Positions 10,120 through 22,063 are shown, numbered from the stretch's first letter. The stretch is 64,000 nucleotides of DNA from Coniferiporia sulphurascens (GCA_002794785.1 NBBA01000001.1:3968001-4032000), one strand, 5' to 3'. Made by a program: numbers and translations. Notes: generated from the sequence alone by a model not told the origin.

Positions 10120-13111
10120 TCACAAGTGCCCATTCGAAGGTAGACTAGCCACCAACGAGGGTCCATTAATATTCGCCTGCGATAATACTCCAGCAGGATC
10201 TCTGTCTCTATGCCTGTCCTTGTCCTTGTCTTTATCCTTGTCCTTTCGTCCGAAACCGAGCATACCACCCGAGAAGCTCAGTTTACGAGACGTGCGTTTG
10301 ATAGACGTGGATGGGGGTGGGGGCGGAGGAGTAAGTGCGGAAGAGCGCCGCCACTCGCGCGAGTCCTCCGCTAACAGCGCGGTATCAGTGTTTCTCGCAC
10401 GTGGCGCGGGCGCCTTCAAGTCGGAAGGTATCGGGGGAACCGGAACCTCCTCATCAAGCCGTGCGAAGGTGCCATGTGATGGCGAAATCGCTCCGCTGGC
10501 GGTGGATGGTCGCTTCGGCGGACGCGCGAAAGGCAATTTGGTCGACGAGCCTCCGTTCAGCACAGGCTGAGATTTCTTGTGCCCGGGTCCTGGAAGTTGA
10601 AATGTATGAGAAGTTGTGGGAGTAGATGAAGATGGTGGATCATTGTGGAACGTAGTGGAAGAGTGGGGTCTCAATGATCTGGGTTGCGGAGATCTGGGAG
10701 AGGCGGGTAACGTAGGAAACGACGATGATTCTGCCGTGGGAACGAATGCTTGCAAATTTGGAGAAGAATCTGGGGCGAGCGGGGCACGCGACGACGTAGA
10801 AGACGATGTGAAGCTTGAACCATCATGACGTTCACTTGTCCCTTGCGACGTCGCCGGTCGTCGAGGACGATCGGGTGGCTTCTCCTTCTCAGGCTTGGCA
10901 CTCCGTTTCCGCGTGAACCAACCGCTCTGTTTCTCTTTCGGAGCCTTGACTTTGCTGTTTGGGGTGATTGCAGTAGAAGTTGTCGATGTAGAGGCCTCGC
11001 TTAGCTCCATGTTAATTTTAGGCGAAATAAATGCCGCCGGTACTGGAGGCACGGGAGGGACGGGAGAATTAAAGACGTTGTGCACTGAGCTTCGGTCTCC
11101 TGAACTGATATATGGTTTCGAAGGGCTGTGGCGAAGACTATTGAAGAATCCTCCAGATTTGCCATTAGGAGAGGTCGCTGTCGGCGTTGCTACAGGTATT
11201 GGAGTTGAGAGAATGGAAGGAGGGGGGATGGCCACGGAGAGAGGAGGGGGTGAGTTAGAGACTATTGTCGGGACTGCCACAGTTGCTGGTGACGCAGGGG
11301 TAGTAGGTACAAATTCACTGGCATCTGAGTCGCCTTCATGTGTGAGTCCGGGAGGAAGGATGGGCGCTTGCAGAGGTGACGCATCATGCGTGGTCTCTGT
11401 TACAGGCGGATCCTCCGATTTCAAGCCAAGCGCAGCTAAATCGAGGTCTACTGCCTGGTAATACAAAACATACGCGCAGCCGCTGCTGGAATCACCAAAG
11501 TATTTCGGAATATCGGATTCCTTAATAGTGTCGACACTGTCGTCGTCGAACAAGACCCATGATCCTCTCGATTTCACTATCGCTACGTAGTGACCATGAT
11601 GTGGACCACTACAACCAGATGGTTAATAAGACTGTCGTAGCATAGCATGTAGACGAACTCACTTTCCGATATGAACTACGATTGCGAAAAGTTCATATAG
11701 CCTATCAGGATCTTGTGCATCATCAACAGTGTTGAAGAGGCGTAGCTCAAGGGGAAAGGCGACCCGGTACATGAGCTTGATATACTTCCCCACGTCCTCC
11801 TGGTACTTGAACCGCTTGAGATGGAGAGCAAGAACGTTCGGCAAACGCTTTATCTTCATCCTGAAAGACAATCCGAAAATTAGACTTGGCCTTAGAAACT
11901 AACAGTGATAACAAACCTTTTCTCCGCTTCCTGCAGTCCACAACAAGAGTCGCAAAAGAATTTGTTCTTTTGGCAAAGCATTTCGCTAGCACTAAATTGC
12001 CTTAAACAAGCTGTGACACTCGAATTCTGTTCTATATCGAGTGACAAATCCAGGAATGCCTCATCTCGTGACGACACCTGCTCAGTGTGTAAGCGTAATT
12101 TACAAATAGTAATCACTTGGCTTACTGTTTCGCACGTTAGACATCGGGTCTCACTGGTCAACACACCCTCGAATAGGTCGTGAACAATAGTCGAGTTGGT
12201 CATCGAATTTGTACCTGAGAGTGCCGTCCCAAGAGTCGAAGGGCCAGAGGACATGACCGAACTGGAAACTTTTAGTAAAATAGTATCAAATTTAGCGCGG
12301 GTAAGGGAATTCGAGAAGCCAAGACTCACGGTCATCTCCAGACGAACTTCGCGAGCGTGCATTCCGCGCTTCCTCCTCCAGATCCTCTGCGATTTTGTTC
12401 AGAAGATAGATAAGGAACTCGTGTGCATCCTGATGCATAGTCGAACGGAACAGTTCGTTCTCCATCTTCAGCTTCTCAACGAATGCGCGCGGTGAAATGG
12501 TTCCCTTGTCCTGCGCGTTACCGGATATATACACGAAAAGCGCACGAAGAGCAGAGAACATGGTTGGGGGTGACGACGGTATGGACGATGCAGCAGGGGT
12601 CACGGTACCGTTTACGGTTGGGTTATCCCGTGCCTTGGATGTATCAGCTGATGGAGGCTTCCGTGTGCTCCTGGCATGTAGCTCGGCGGAAGTGGTAGAC
12701 AAGGACGGCGTATCGAAGGGATTTGGGGGAGTAGACAAGGCCGACTGGCTATGCACATGAGTGACAAGCTCGCGGAAGGGGTGACAGAAGTAAAGGGCTT
12801 GGAGGACCGAGTTAACGTAGCTGCAGAAGAGAATAGATCACGTCAAACTTCGAGATGATTTAACACGAGCACACGGCCACGACGCACCACGTATTCCCAA
12901 ACTGCCGACGGGATACCAGATGCTGTCAGCCATCATTTACATTTGGAGAAAGGGGAGCACACACGTTCTCCAGCCCAAACTGCTTATGTTCTGCCTTGGT
13001 GAGAACTACTGCTGGTTTGGCACAGTCTACGGAGGGCACGTCCACAATGCTGTGGCCGGCATTCGGGCCCGGCTGTGGTGCGCCGAACCCTATCCATTTC
13101 GCAAGGGCCAT
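10120..13111 (-). CDS. USP-family ubiquitin C-terminal hydrolase (USP12/46, Ubp9/CreB-like)
   Basis: A cysteine protease that removes ubiquitin from proteins. Exons on the minus strand: 13111-12965, 12901-12888 (14 nt), 12820-12330, 12268-11917, 11860-11663 and 11608-10120, giving 896 aa. The Cys box is [20 protein letters not shown] with catalytic Cys about residue 54. Other USP landmarks are [12 protein letters not shown], the finger cysteines of TSETRCLTC and [21 protein letters not shown], and the His box [13 protein letters not shown] (His about 407) followed by WVLFDDD. The finger and His box arrangement matches the USP12/USP46 family, which includes Aspergillus CreB; this is assignment by motif. 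The C-terminal half (about 430-896) is Ser/Pro-rich and low complexity, ending in a basic [12 protein letters not shown] stretch. The acceptor of intron 3 is ambiguous: 12269 gives a 61-nt intron, 12215 gives 115 nt, and both keep frame. Confidence 0.9.
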
Positions 13112-13611
13112 CGCAGAGCGAGCTCAGCTCTCGCGCGCGCGTAAAGCGTGGTCGAGAATGAACGTCCAGGACGACGACGACGGCGGCGACGGTGACGGAA
13201 GGAGCGGGGCGGCGGATAGCGAGCAGATGGTAAGTTACAAAACTGATGTCGAAGTGGGAGAACCGGTGACACATGGCGCGATTACACAAGACTGAGATTA
13301 CGAGAGATCTCAGGCACAAAATATTAGTTCAATTCAATCGTACAGCCCGGCACCGCGGCAGGCATACAACCACCATTACAAGCCGCGTATGTAACAATAT
13401 AATGTAAGTAGGTTTGTACTAGTGCCTGGATACATGTAGACGACCCTACCCAATTCCCCGCCCTATCGATGCATGCGGGTCCCTGCCGGCCCCTGTTCTA
13501 ACTTTCCAAGCTTCATCCTTTAAATCTAGCGCAGAGCTGCTCTATGCCGGCTATCCGCGTGTTTGCCGTGCAAAACGCAATAATCCGCCCAACCTGATGG
13601 AACCATGACTT
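13112..13611. other. intergenic
   Basis: Lies between the start of the USP gene and the 3' end of the MOSC gene, both on the minus strand. It should contain the USP promoter. No TATA box or other element stands out. Confidence 0.35.
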
Positions 13612-15187
13612 CTATTGCGGTGCGAACTTCAGGACTGCCACGGCATCACCGACGCGCACTACCCCTGCCCCTGCGGGCACGCCGTTGCAACCGAAGCATG
13701 GCTTACGTAGGCGCGCCGGATCCTTGTTCGTGCGGAACTTCATGAGTACCTTGTACGGGACCGCCGCATCGCGTACGCCAGTGTCCGGATCGACGTTTGG
13801 GAGCTGGGGGTACAGTATGAGCCGCCAAGAGTTTTGGGACAAGAAAAGGCCCGTAAACTTGACCCGGGCGGGGAAACCCGGGGGAATCGGAAGCTGAAAC
13901 TCGACTCACCAAGCAGCGCGCACACTTGGATACCAGGGAAATAGACGAAGCGTTTGCACCGACTTGGATGGATTCCCAGACATCCTCAGCCCAGGGAACA
14001 CCAGCTCCGCTTAAGACGATATTTGGCCTAAACCTGCATGGACAGTGAATATTACCGTGAGACAGGAGCGTGAGCCATCACTGGCAGCCGATTCCCGGAG
14101 TATACGCACCGTTCCATCACAAGGTTGTCCTCGCTCCAGCGGTCCGCGACTCCTTGAATACCGACCTCACCACGCAGGCGTTCCTGTACCGCTTGTAAAC
14201 TCTCCTCCGAAGCGACAAGCAGTGGGTAGCCGTCCTGATAGCGTGCGCTCGCCTCCAGCACTGGGAATTCATAGGTAGGCTTGCAGGGGCGCGCGCGCGG
14301 ACCCTTGAGTACGAGAAAAACATCACGCCCTAAAAACTGACTGAGTATCTTTGTTGGGGCCTCACAGTCTTCAGCAGTAGGGGATTGGCAAATATAACCG
14401 TCGATGTCATATCGACCCCAAAGCTCAATATCTTCGATTCTGCGCGCAAGTTCAGTCAAAGGACAGGGGGAAAGTTCTTATTGAATTGATAACAACCTTT
14501 TCCAGCCCTTTAGGGTTTCTTCCGAAGGCTTAAGTGGGATAGAGAAAGTCTCACAGCCACTGCCTTCAGGGAAAGAAATTTCCACCCGACCACCTTCTGC
14601 ATCGGAACCATCCGCGAATATTTGAGGATGAATCAGAACCATCTGCGAAATCACAGAATAAGCACATAAACAACTATGTTTGAGGTGACTCACCTTAGGC
14701 TGGCCGCGGGCAGTAAGTACCCTGTGAGTGTTTGCATCAATAATTGCAAGATGCCTGTCATTCTGAGCCAAAGGAAAAGAATCAGTCAATCTTCGACCGG
14801 ATACACTATGGATTAAAAACTTACTTCTAGGCCTTCTTCCGTATATCTGACTTCTGGAACGGATGTTCCGCGGCAGCTCTTATCTCCCGCAAACTATTGG
14901 TCTTGCGTATGTGTGGGCAAAAGGTTTCATTTACACACCTTAATCGGGTGCACAAGAATTTTCGTAACCTTGATGCTTGCATAGTCACAATTTTTTAGAG
15001 GATCGTCCTCTTGAACTGCGTGTTTGTTTGATATTGCCGTCTTAACCGCGTTTTTACGATGGTGCAGGTAGATGATGTAAGCTAGCGTAGCAGCACACGG
15101 TGCAACCAGCGAATAGAAAGCACCCGTCAACGACCTCTTTTCCCCCAGGAGTGACCGAGCAAGGGGAGCTACACTGAAGGTAGACAT
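13612..15187 (-). CDS. membrane-anchored MOSC-domain protein (mARC-like)
   Basis: MOSC proteins bind molybdenum cofactor; mARC members reduce N-hydroxylated compounds at the mitochondrial outer membrane. Exons on the minus strand: 15187-14939, 14878-14825, 14762-14694, 14642-14497, 14439-14110, 14033-13910 and 13803-13612, giving 387 aa. One hydrophobic segment lies at about residues 25-42 (LVAPCAATLAYIIYL), an N-terminal anchor as in mARC. The MOSC_N barrel begins VTKILVHPIKSCRGTSV and continues ENDRHLAIID and LTARGQPKMVLIHP. The MOSC core has FRPNIVLSG, the Asn-Ala-Ser stretch, KCARCLLPNVDPDTG and a final GVVRVGDAV. The Cys of CARC matches the conserved Mo-ligand region of the family. All introns are GT-AG and phase-consistent. 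The substrate is unknown. Confidence 0.9.
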
Positions 15188-16655
15188 GTTCCAAGGACAA
15201 GATATCCAGAGGCTGGGGGCCAGGATATAAAGGACGTGCGGCCGTCAACACGGGCGCTTTTCCGACTTGGCCGGCAAGTTGAAAGATGATTTGTACGCTT
15301 AGCTCGTGAGAAACCCGCGGGGATGAATACGCACTTTTGGAAAAGAAAGAGTAGGCAAAGTTCAAGGGGACAAACGTACTTTTGTGCAACTCGTGCATCA
15401 AGGGCCGGGAAATGAGACGTTATTTTACCTAATAAGGAGTCGACATTAGTTTACCAATAGGATCTCTTCTGCCTTAACAACATATGCCTAACAAACGGCG
15501 CAGAATTTACCACGTTAAGTGACAGTACTAGTGTTGATTCTCGAAGCCGGGACTGCGAACCAGGTCAATGTGCTTAACAGGTCGGGGATCGGGCGCGAAG
15601 CCGACATTAATATTGTAGCTTTTGACCCAGGTCAATCTCATATGGGTGCACTCGCGGAGTCCTTAGAATAAGGAGTTTTGTGCTTTCCGTCGACAGATAT
15701 TTGTGCCTAGCTTGCTGACTGCCAGACTTGTCAATGCGCTACTGAGACGCTGCACTTTCTGTATCTTCATTATTCCTTGTCTTAAATACGTTCCACTGCA
15801 GTCGCAGATTGACGCATCGCCACCAAATACCCTTTGAGCACGTTGCTCCTTGTGCATTATGTGCACTCTTCAAATCAAACACGCCGAGACAAAGCTCAAC
15901 GTGCGTTATACCGCTTCACTTCTGTCTGTATTGGGAGAAGATCATTCACGCGACGTGCAAATGTAAAAAAAAAAAAAAAAAAAACATGTAAGCAAATCCG
16001 TAAGGAAGCAAGAAATTGATGCAGACGTATGCGCTCGCCTAGACATCACGCGCCCCCCCCCCCCCCCCCCCCCCCGTGCAAATTGATGCAGACGTGCCGC
16101 TGCCAGCTAGGCTCCATTGTGGCCCAATGACACGCACTATAGGCGTACGCACTCAAATTCCCCGGAGTCGTCGATTTCGCAAAGGAAAACCCCTAATTCT
16201 CAGGCTACACAAAGCTCGTTCTCCAGCATTGCCCACGCGTTGCCAGATGTATCCAGACATTGCAATGACAAGTCCGATGGGGAAGCAATGACAAGAAAGA
16301 CAAAAGGGTTCCCTTAAACACGAAACGCGCTCTGAAGGGACTCAGATCTGCGTTGTACGCGCAAAATGAACCTTATGCAGTACTGAAGCTCGTACACAAG
16401 GCGAACACTATTTCTACTAGTACTAACTTCTAAGCGGCCGACATCTGGCGTAGCAGGCCCGCCTGTAACCGTCACACTACCGCTGCTTAATTGCAGCACT
16501 TCCGTTCTGCCGAAGAGGATGTTGTGTTGGAATTCAGCGATTCGCGGCGCGAGCGAATGCACTCCGTCTCCAAGTATATCGTTTAACCAGTACCAATTGC
16601 GCGAGGGAAACCGAGCGCGCATAAAAACTGCGAAAAATATTTCAAACTCCGACGC
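15188..16655. other. intergenic with one unassigned minus-strand reading frame
   Basis: A 123-codon minus-strand frame (16685-16314) has even composition, with short stretches such as FPSRNWYWLNDILGDG and SVTVTGGPATPDVGRL, and could be the remains of a gene. I do not recognise it. It lacks a good ATG and starts at the inverted repeat listed separately. The rest contains the homopolymer tracts. Confidence 0.3.
15965..16094. repeat. 20-nt poly-A and 23-nt poly-C tracts with a 16-bp direct repeat
   Basis: A run of A lies at 15965-15984 and a run of 23 C at 16053-16075. The poly-C is bracketed by two copies of AAATTGATGCAGACGT (16013-16028 and 16079-16094). The C run is long for a eukaryotic genome and may be a variable microsatellite or an assembly-sensitive spot. 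Confidence 0.8.
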
Positions 16656-17035
16656 CGTCTCGGCATCGAGCTCGAACTTCAACAAATACTATCGCACTTG
16701 CCACTTGTTTCGTATTCTGCGGCCTGTGTTTTCAGTGCCACTCCCGCAGAACATTGTTTAATTAAAGAGATATGGGAGTTGCTAGCTGGCCCTATCATTA
16801 TACCATCATTATACCATCAATATTAATGACAACCACGTGGTACATCAAAGTTGAACAAGCGCCTCCTTCTACTGCACTTCGACCACCTGGGACACCAGTT
16901 AGTTTCTCTTACTCGCGCAGCCATGTCAACTTTGTCCAATTCTAATAACGCTCCTCCTGGTTCAAATAGTAAACATACCGGTAATTTGAGGCGGTGTTGA
17001 AATTCGAGCTCGATGCCGAGTTCGGCAGCCGGTCG
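16656..17035. repeat. inverted repeat of about 30 bp
   Basis: The sequence near 16656-16686 (CTCGGCATCGAGCTCGAA) recurs in inverted orientation at 17004-17034. In both places the same peptide, LKFELDAE, is read, on the minus strand at the first and on the plus strand at the second. This suggests an inverted partial duplication of a coding segment, with about 315 bp between the arms. Confidence 0.6.
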
Positions 17036-17076
17036 TTCGGGGTTATAAAAGATTTCGTTGCACTTTTTTTCGTTTA

Positions 17077-17103
17077 GAGCGTGTTCGGTTGCAGTTTCGC
17101 GCG
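17077..17103 (+). repeat. left member of a distant inverted pair (GAGCGTGTTCGG...)
   Basis: GAGCGTGTTCGGTTGCAGTT followed by TCGCGC closely matches the inverted complement of 49837-49862. Both lie at the outer edges of the transposon-rich block. They may be termini of one old DNA transposon or of two related MITEs in opposite orientation. No target duplication was found. Confidence 0.45.
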
Positions 17104-17692
17104 ATCATGATTTGTGATTACCACGATTTACGGGATGGTGAATTTTGGTAGAGCAAATTTTTGATAGAGATAAAGGTGTTCCGAACAGGTCTGTATATAT
17201 TTTCATAAAGGGGAAATATAGCTTTCATGTCCCTCATTTCTTCTGTCAGCTCTATCTCCTCCAGTTTTTGTTCAAAATTCACGAAAAAAACAAGAATGCA
17301 CTTGTTGTATAGGTCTACCCATATGCAAATGTTAGAAGTGAAAGACCTTCTGGTTGGTTTGTTAGAGATGAAAAAGAGCAAAAAGGGGGCACTTCTTGTA
17401 GGCCTGACCGAAGTAATCATGGAATTATGAGGATTTAAAAGGTTAAAAACACAAGTTGGCCACACCATAATGTAGCTAGGACCAAGCACTCCCTATGGAA
17501 TTTTTTTTGGTAGAAGTTGGTAAGGAAATGCGTATGGAGGGGCCTGGAAAGCAAAAACGAGGATGTCTTGACATTGAAATTTTTTTCCCACGGTCCCTTA
17601 CGCCTGCGACTGTTCTCGCTCTGGCATTTTTAAAAAAAAAAAAAAAATGCATTTCTATAGTGCATCATGACTATCTAGTACAAAATACACTC

Positions 17693-17712
17693 CAGGGGCC
17701 TTTAGGCCCCTG
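17693..17712. terminator. perfect 8-bp hairpin at the LINE 3' end
   Basis: CAGGGGCC, loop TTTA, GGCCCCTG. It lies 112-131 bp beyond the end of LINE ORF2, in the expected 3' UTR. Some LINEs use 3' stem-loops for recognition by their reverse transcriptase; that role here is inferred. Confidence 0.5.
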
Positions 17713-17823
17713 TATTTGTGGAGATGGTAGTTGGTATAAAGAGTAAACTATACAGGGATGCCAGAAGCAGAGAGGGGGGCTGATCCAGTGAGGGGCAGCA
17801 GCAGAAGAAAATGTCTGTCTACA

Positions 17824-20402
17824 TTAGTTGCCTGTGGCGTAGCCAGATGTAGATATAGAGACAATGGTGGGCCCACCCAGGTCAAAGACAAGAATGGGCT
17901 CTGCAGAAAATGCAGGGGAGAGTGCTGTGAAATCCACAAGAGAAGGGAGGTCGTCCTTTGAGAACCATTCAAGCTTGGAGGAAGGTAAGGGGGTTTTCCA
18001 CACCGCCTTGCGGGTGGTGAGGGTGGTGGGGCAGGACAGCAGGAGGTGAGCCTGTGTCTCGGGGACATGGCAGGTAGGACAAAGAGGGTCGCGTCCCAGA
18101 ATGTGTCCAAAGTACGCACCAAAACTGGTGTGACCTAGGAGGGTCCGGAAAACTTTACATTGGGTGTGATGCCCCAATTTGAGGTTCTGCATGAGGGCAG
18201 TCGGCTTGGTGGAGGGGGTGATCACGACACCCATAGCATGGGCATCGGATGAACTGTGCAGGGTACGACAGGCAAGGGCCCAGTTGGATTTCCATGTAGT
18301 AAGCACTGAGGAGGAGGCAACTTCCCGGAGGAAGCAGACGGTGTGTGGGAATGGGAGGGTTCCCATGGGGGGGTTGTCAGCGATACCCGTAGCGAGTACA
18401 TCAGCAAATTCGTTTCCTTCCACATCAGTGTGGCCCGGGACCCAATGAAGGTGAAAATGTACATTGGGAAGGCGCTTAGTAGCCGCCTTAAGGGATTTGC
18501 ATATGAAAAGGGCGATGTTTACACCTGGGGCCGGTCAAGGGTCGGCGAGGAGGGAAAGGGCGACCTCGCAATCTGTGTAAATCTCCACCTGCATGACAGC
18601 GGAGGGAAGGGGGTAGGGGGATGCAAGAAGCCAAGCGGCATCTGTGATAGCAGCGAGCTCACAGTTGGTAGAGTGGACGTGTGGGCCTAAGAAGGTTTCG
18701 TGAGTGAGGATAGATTCCCCGCGATAAAACCAGACTCCAGCGGTGCCGCTGGAGTACGAGGAGGGGGAGGAGCCCTTGTGGGATCCATCAGTGTAGATCA
18801 GGAGGCAGGAGGGGTCCGAGTGCAGCCGGTCAATTAGACCGTGATGTGACTGAACAAGGGCATCGCATGCTTCTGGAGAGTGGTCAATTGCCTGGTCAAT
18901 ACTGACCTGTCGAAGGACAGGGAGAGGTATCCAGGGGGGGCAGGTGTATCAGGGAACCTGTTCGCAGCCTGGGGGTACCCAGGAGACGAAGGAGGATGTA
19001 ATAGTGCCTTTCCGGGCCATGTGGAGAGGGGCAAGAGAGTGAGTGGTGGTGAGGTACCGGATGGCAGCATGGGACTTGGTGCGCTCTAGACGTAAGGGGA
19101 TGGGCAGGATGGATGCGAGGACTTCAGATGGACCGCGTGGAGACGTGTGCCAGGATCCGAGGATCCAACAACACGCCACAGACTGAACTAAGGTCATTTT
19201 GTCGCACTTGCCTTTTTGCTGTATCCCAGTAAACCACAGGGGGGAACCCCATGTGAGGACTGAGAGGATGCACCCAATATAGAGGCGGTGGAGGTGGAGC
19301 GGGGCGAGGCTGCATAAGGTGTTACTGAGGAGCTCTAGGGCATGAAGGGAGGACATGACTTTGAAGCACATGTGTTGTACGTGAACCGTAAACAAGAGCT
19401 GTGCATCGAAAAATATACCTAACCACCGCAAGGGGTGGGAAGGGATAATTTGAAGTGGGGGAAGAGCCCGGTGCAGCAAATGGATAGGGTGAGTGAGGGC
19501 GTCTTTGCAGAGTGCGTGTTTGCGGGTCCAGTGGATAAGTTCGGATTTGTTGTCATCCAGAGAGAGTCCCAGTGCACGGCAGGCAGTGGAGAAGGAGAGG
19601 TAGGCCTGTTCGAGTCGAGTGACGTTGGTGGCTATGGACGGTGAAGAGGTGGTGAGGAGGTGGTCATCCACATAGGCGCGGATGAAGACGAGAGGGTCAG
19701 ATACCTGTAAGGAAGTAAGGAGGCTGGTGGCGAAAAGAGCCGACAGGATTGGTGAGATGGGTGAGCCTTGTGGTACCCCCACATTAGGTATGGGGGTGAG
19801 CGTGTCTGTGAAACCGTTGAAAGAGAGGGCCACTTGTCGCTCTGAAACAAAGGAGAGAACCCATGAGCAGAGGAGCGGGGGAAACCCGAGTTCAGCAAGT
19901 ACCGTGAGTAAATGGGGGTGTTGGACCGACGGGAAGAAACCGGCAACGTTGACTGCGAGGGCCGACATGACGTGGTGTTTGGTCCATGCCGATTCAATTT
20001 CGTTTACGAGGTTAGTGGTGGCATCCAGTACGCCCAACTTCTGGCAGGTACCATACTGGGAAGGGGGGAGCGTGCCTAGTTCATTGGCGATAAACTGGAT
20101 GCAATTGGCGATAATCTTCTCGAGGAGTTTGCCCATAGTTTCCTTGAGGGTGATGGGACGGTAGGCATTAAGGGCTGTTGGGTCTTTCTTATTCAGCTTG
20201 CGAAGCATCACCACCTTGGCGTCTTTCCAAGGATGAGGGTGGTGGCCCGCTGCAAGACACTCGTTAAAGAGCTTAAGCAGCTCGACACTGTAAATGGAGT
20301 GCAGGCTTTTGAGGGCCTGGTATCCGATGCCAGTGATGCCGGGGGCACTGGAGTTCAAAGTGAGATGGAGGGCGTGGTCAAGTTCTTCCATAAGGATATC
20401 AT
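17824..20402 (-). pseudogene. LINE ORF2, reverse transcriptase and RNase H part
   Basis: The RT core shows YRPITLKETMGKLLEKI, PQGSPISPILSALF and the catalytic AYVDD box with HLLTT after it. RNase H follows with IYTDGSHKG, the Glu of NCELAAITDA, the Asp of EIYTDCEVAL and WVPGHTDVEGNEFAD. A C-terminal zinc-binding-like stretch (CPTCHVPETQAHLLLSCP) is as in Tad/Jockey-type ORF2. The frame is continuous except for two TGA codons at 18949-18951 and 18535-18537; both fall where Arg (CGA) would fit, and both are in phase with the flanking sequence. The protein would reverse-transcribe LINE RNA at the nicked target. This copy is dead. At 20402 it abuts solo LTR 20403-20959. Confidence 0.9.
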
Positions 20403-20959
20403 TGTTAAGCTCAACGGTTACGCGGTGATCGACGTTGGGGCTTCCTGATCGTCGAGACTGGTGGTACGGCAACGGGGCTTCCTAGATGTCGTAAGTCGAA
20501 GGTGATCGTCGACGGGGCTTCCTGATCGACAAGGTGGACACGGTAGGCTTCTATAACGCATCTGGTTACGATGAAGCGACTGATGGTCAAGTGGCACACA
20601 GTAAACTGGTGGTAGCAGATAATGGGCTTGTATGAACAAAGAGCACAAGCTTAGGGCTTGTGCTACTGAAGTTACATGCTTATATGCTATTCTATGTGTT
20701 TGTTACTGTAGCGACTTGGTTAGGTGTGTTTACCAGACCATGGGGGTCATGGAACTCAAGGGAGTGCCTTGGTAATACAAGTACGGTGATCAGTAAGCAA
20801 AGCATGGCATGATGGTGCAAGAAGGCGTCATCATGGCGTCTTATGGCATAAGGCGAATAAGGGATGAGTAAGACAGAGAAATGGGGGAGTTGCGCTGACT
20901 GATGATGACGAAGGGGAAGTGAGTCAGCGCAGGAAAGGAAGTAAAGGAAAATTGTAACA
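20403..20959 (-). mobile_element. solo LTR, TGTTA...TAACA family, copy 1
   Basis: A 557-bp LTR with canonical TG...CA ends (TGTTACAATTTTCC on the minus strand, ending GAGCTTAACA) and a perfect 5-bp duplication ATCAT on both sides. It sits inside LINE ORF2, and its removal joins the linker and RT in frame. No internal region is present. Six more copies occur in the window. Confidence 0.93.
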
Positions 20960-21305
20960 ATCATGATCACACATGGGATGGGCACCGACAAAAGAGTATG
21001 TCGGCGGGGGGGCAGCAGAGGGTTGGGTACCGAAGTACTTAGACCAGAAGGCCGAGGCCTTCTCTGCAGGAGAGTGCACAGTGGATTGTCCCGAAACAAG
21101 GGTAGGAATGGGCATGTGTTGCATGCCCATGGCCCATTTTTCCATTGGCCAGATTTTGTCTGGCTTGATGGCAGCTGTAAAGGAATCAGCCCAGGCACGT
21201 TTAGCATGACGAAAGACACTGGCCGACTGACGTTGGAGCACAGGTCGCATCACAGGGGAAGCCGAGAGCAAAGCAGTCATGTGCATCAGCAAAAACCCAG
21301 AATGC
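20960..21305 (-). pseudogene. LINE ORF2, linker between endonuclease and RT
   Basis: The minus-strand frame includes FRHAKRAWADSFTAAIKPDK and WPMEKWAMG, then KASAFWSKYFG. This is the segment that precedes RT in Tad/Jockey-type elements, recalling the plant and insect pattern of an AKR-W helix and a KA-F-FF motif. It ends at 21305, where the large insertion begins, and at 20960, where solo LTR copy 1 begins. It is in frame with both neighbours once the insertions are removed. Confidence 0.85.
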
Positions 21306-21460
21306 TATATAGTACTATATAACACTATATAATTCAAATAGGGCCCATAGGTATAATAGGTTAATCCAGCCCTTCTTAGTCCAATATAGTCCTTTATAGT
21401 ACTATATAGTAAGGAGGGGCTACTATATAGTACTATATATTGCTATATAGCCCCCTTTCT
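21306..21460. repeat. left terminal TATATAG cluster
   Basis: Contains repeated palindromic units (CTATATAG, ACTATATAGT, TACTATATA) in both orientations, mirrored by the cluster at 44,900-45,061. Such clustered short repeats at both ends fit transposase-binding terminal regions. Confidence 0.6.
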
Positions 21461-21465
21461 CCACT

Positions 21466-21625
21466 AGTTTGTACTATTTTCTAACTATTTTAAACTATTT
21501 TCTTACTATTTTGGCTATTTTTGACTATTTTCTGTCAGTTTTCAACTATTTTCTAGCTATTTATGACTATTTTCCAGCTATTTTTTGGCTATTTCTGACT
21601 ATATTTGACTATTTATGGCTGTATC
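21466..21625 (+). repeat. subterminal ACTATTTT repeats
   Basis: About a dozen imperfect units of 8-12 bp with the core CTATTTT, for example ACTATTTTCTA, ACTATTTTCTT, ACTATTTTGG and ACTATTTTCCAG. They lie just inside the left terminus. CACTA/En-Spm-type elements carry arrays of short subterminal motifs bound by transposase; that function is inferred here. Confidence 0.65.
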
Positions 21626-22063
21626 TGGCCTACAGAAACCTTACAAATGACCAGTTTACAGGATGATCACAGCCACTGCTTGGGTTGTATAGAACCAATT
21701 TTCTCATATCTATTAGCAATAAATACTAGAACAAGCAGGAAATCATCTAAAACATCCATAGTATAATGTAGAATATTAACCAGTTACACAGTCACTGTGG
21801 AAAAAAAAGAAAAGATTCTGAGCAATGTATATAAGGTCACATAAAAAGCATAATAGATGCTGCCTATGCCCTGGCAGTTAATTTCAAGCTAGTTTAGAAG
21901 TAGACATTAACTGGAATAATAGAGAGTCAGTGCTTACCTGTGCTGGTAGAACACTCCATTATACACTGGCAGAATGGACAGGTTAGTCAGCTTTCAAGAC
22001 ATTATGGGACATGAGATAAACTGTGAAGAAATGAAATTATGGCAAAGCCATAGTGAGATAAAC

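Noticed and set aside
10895..11461. 188-codon Gly/Val-rich plus-strand ORF
   Set aside because: It is the antisense of the low-complexity Ser/Pro-rich tail of the USP gene.
21466..21625. CRISPR-like array (regular short repeats)
   Set aside because: Units are imperfect, 8-12 bp, without uniform spacers, in a eukaryotic transposon terminus.
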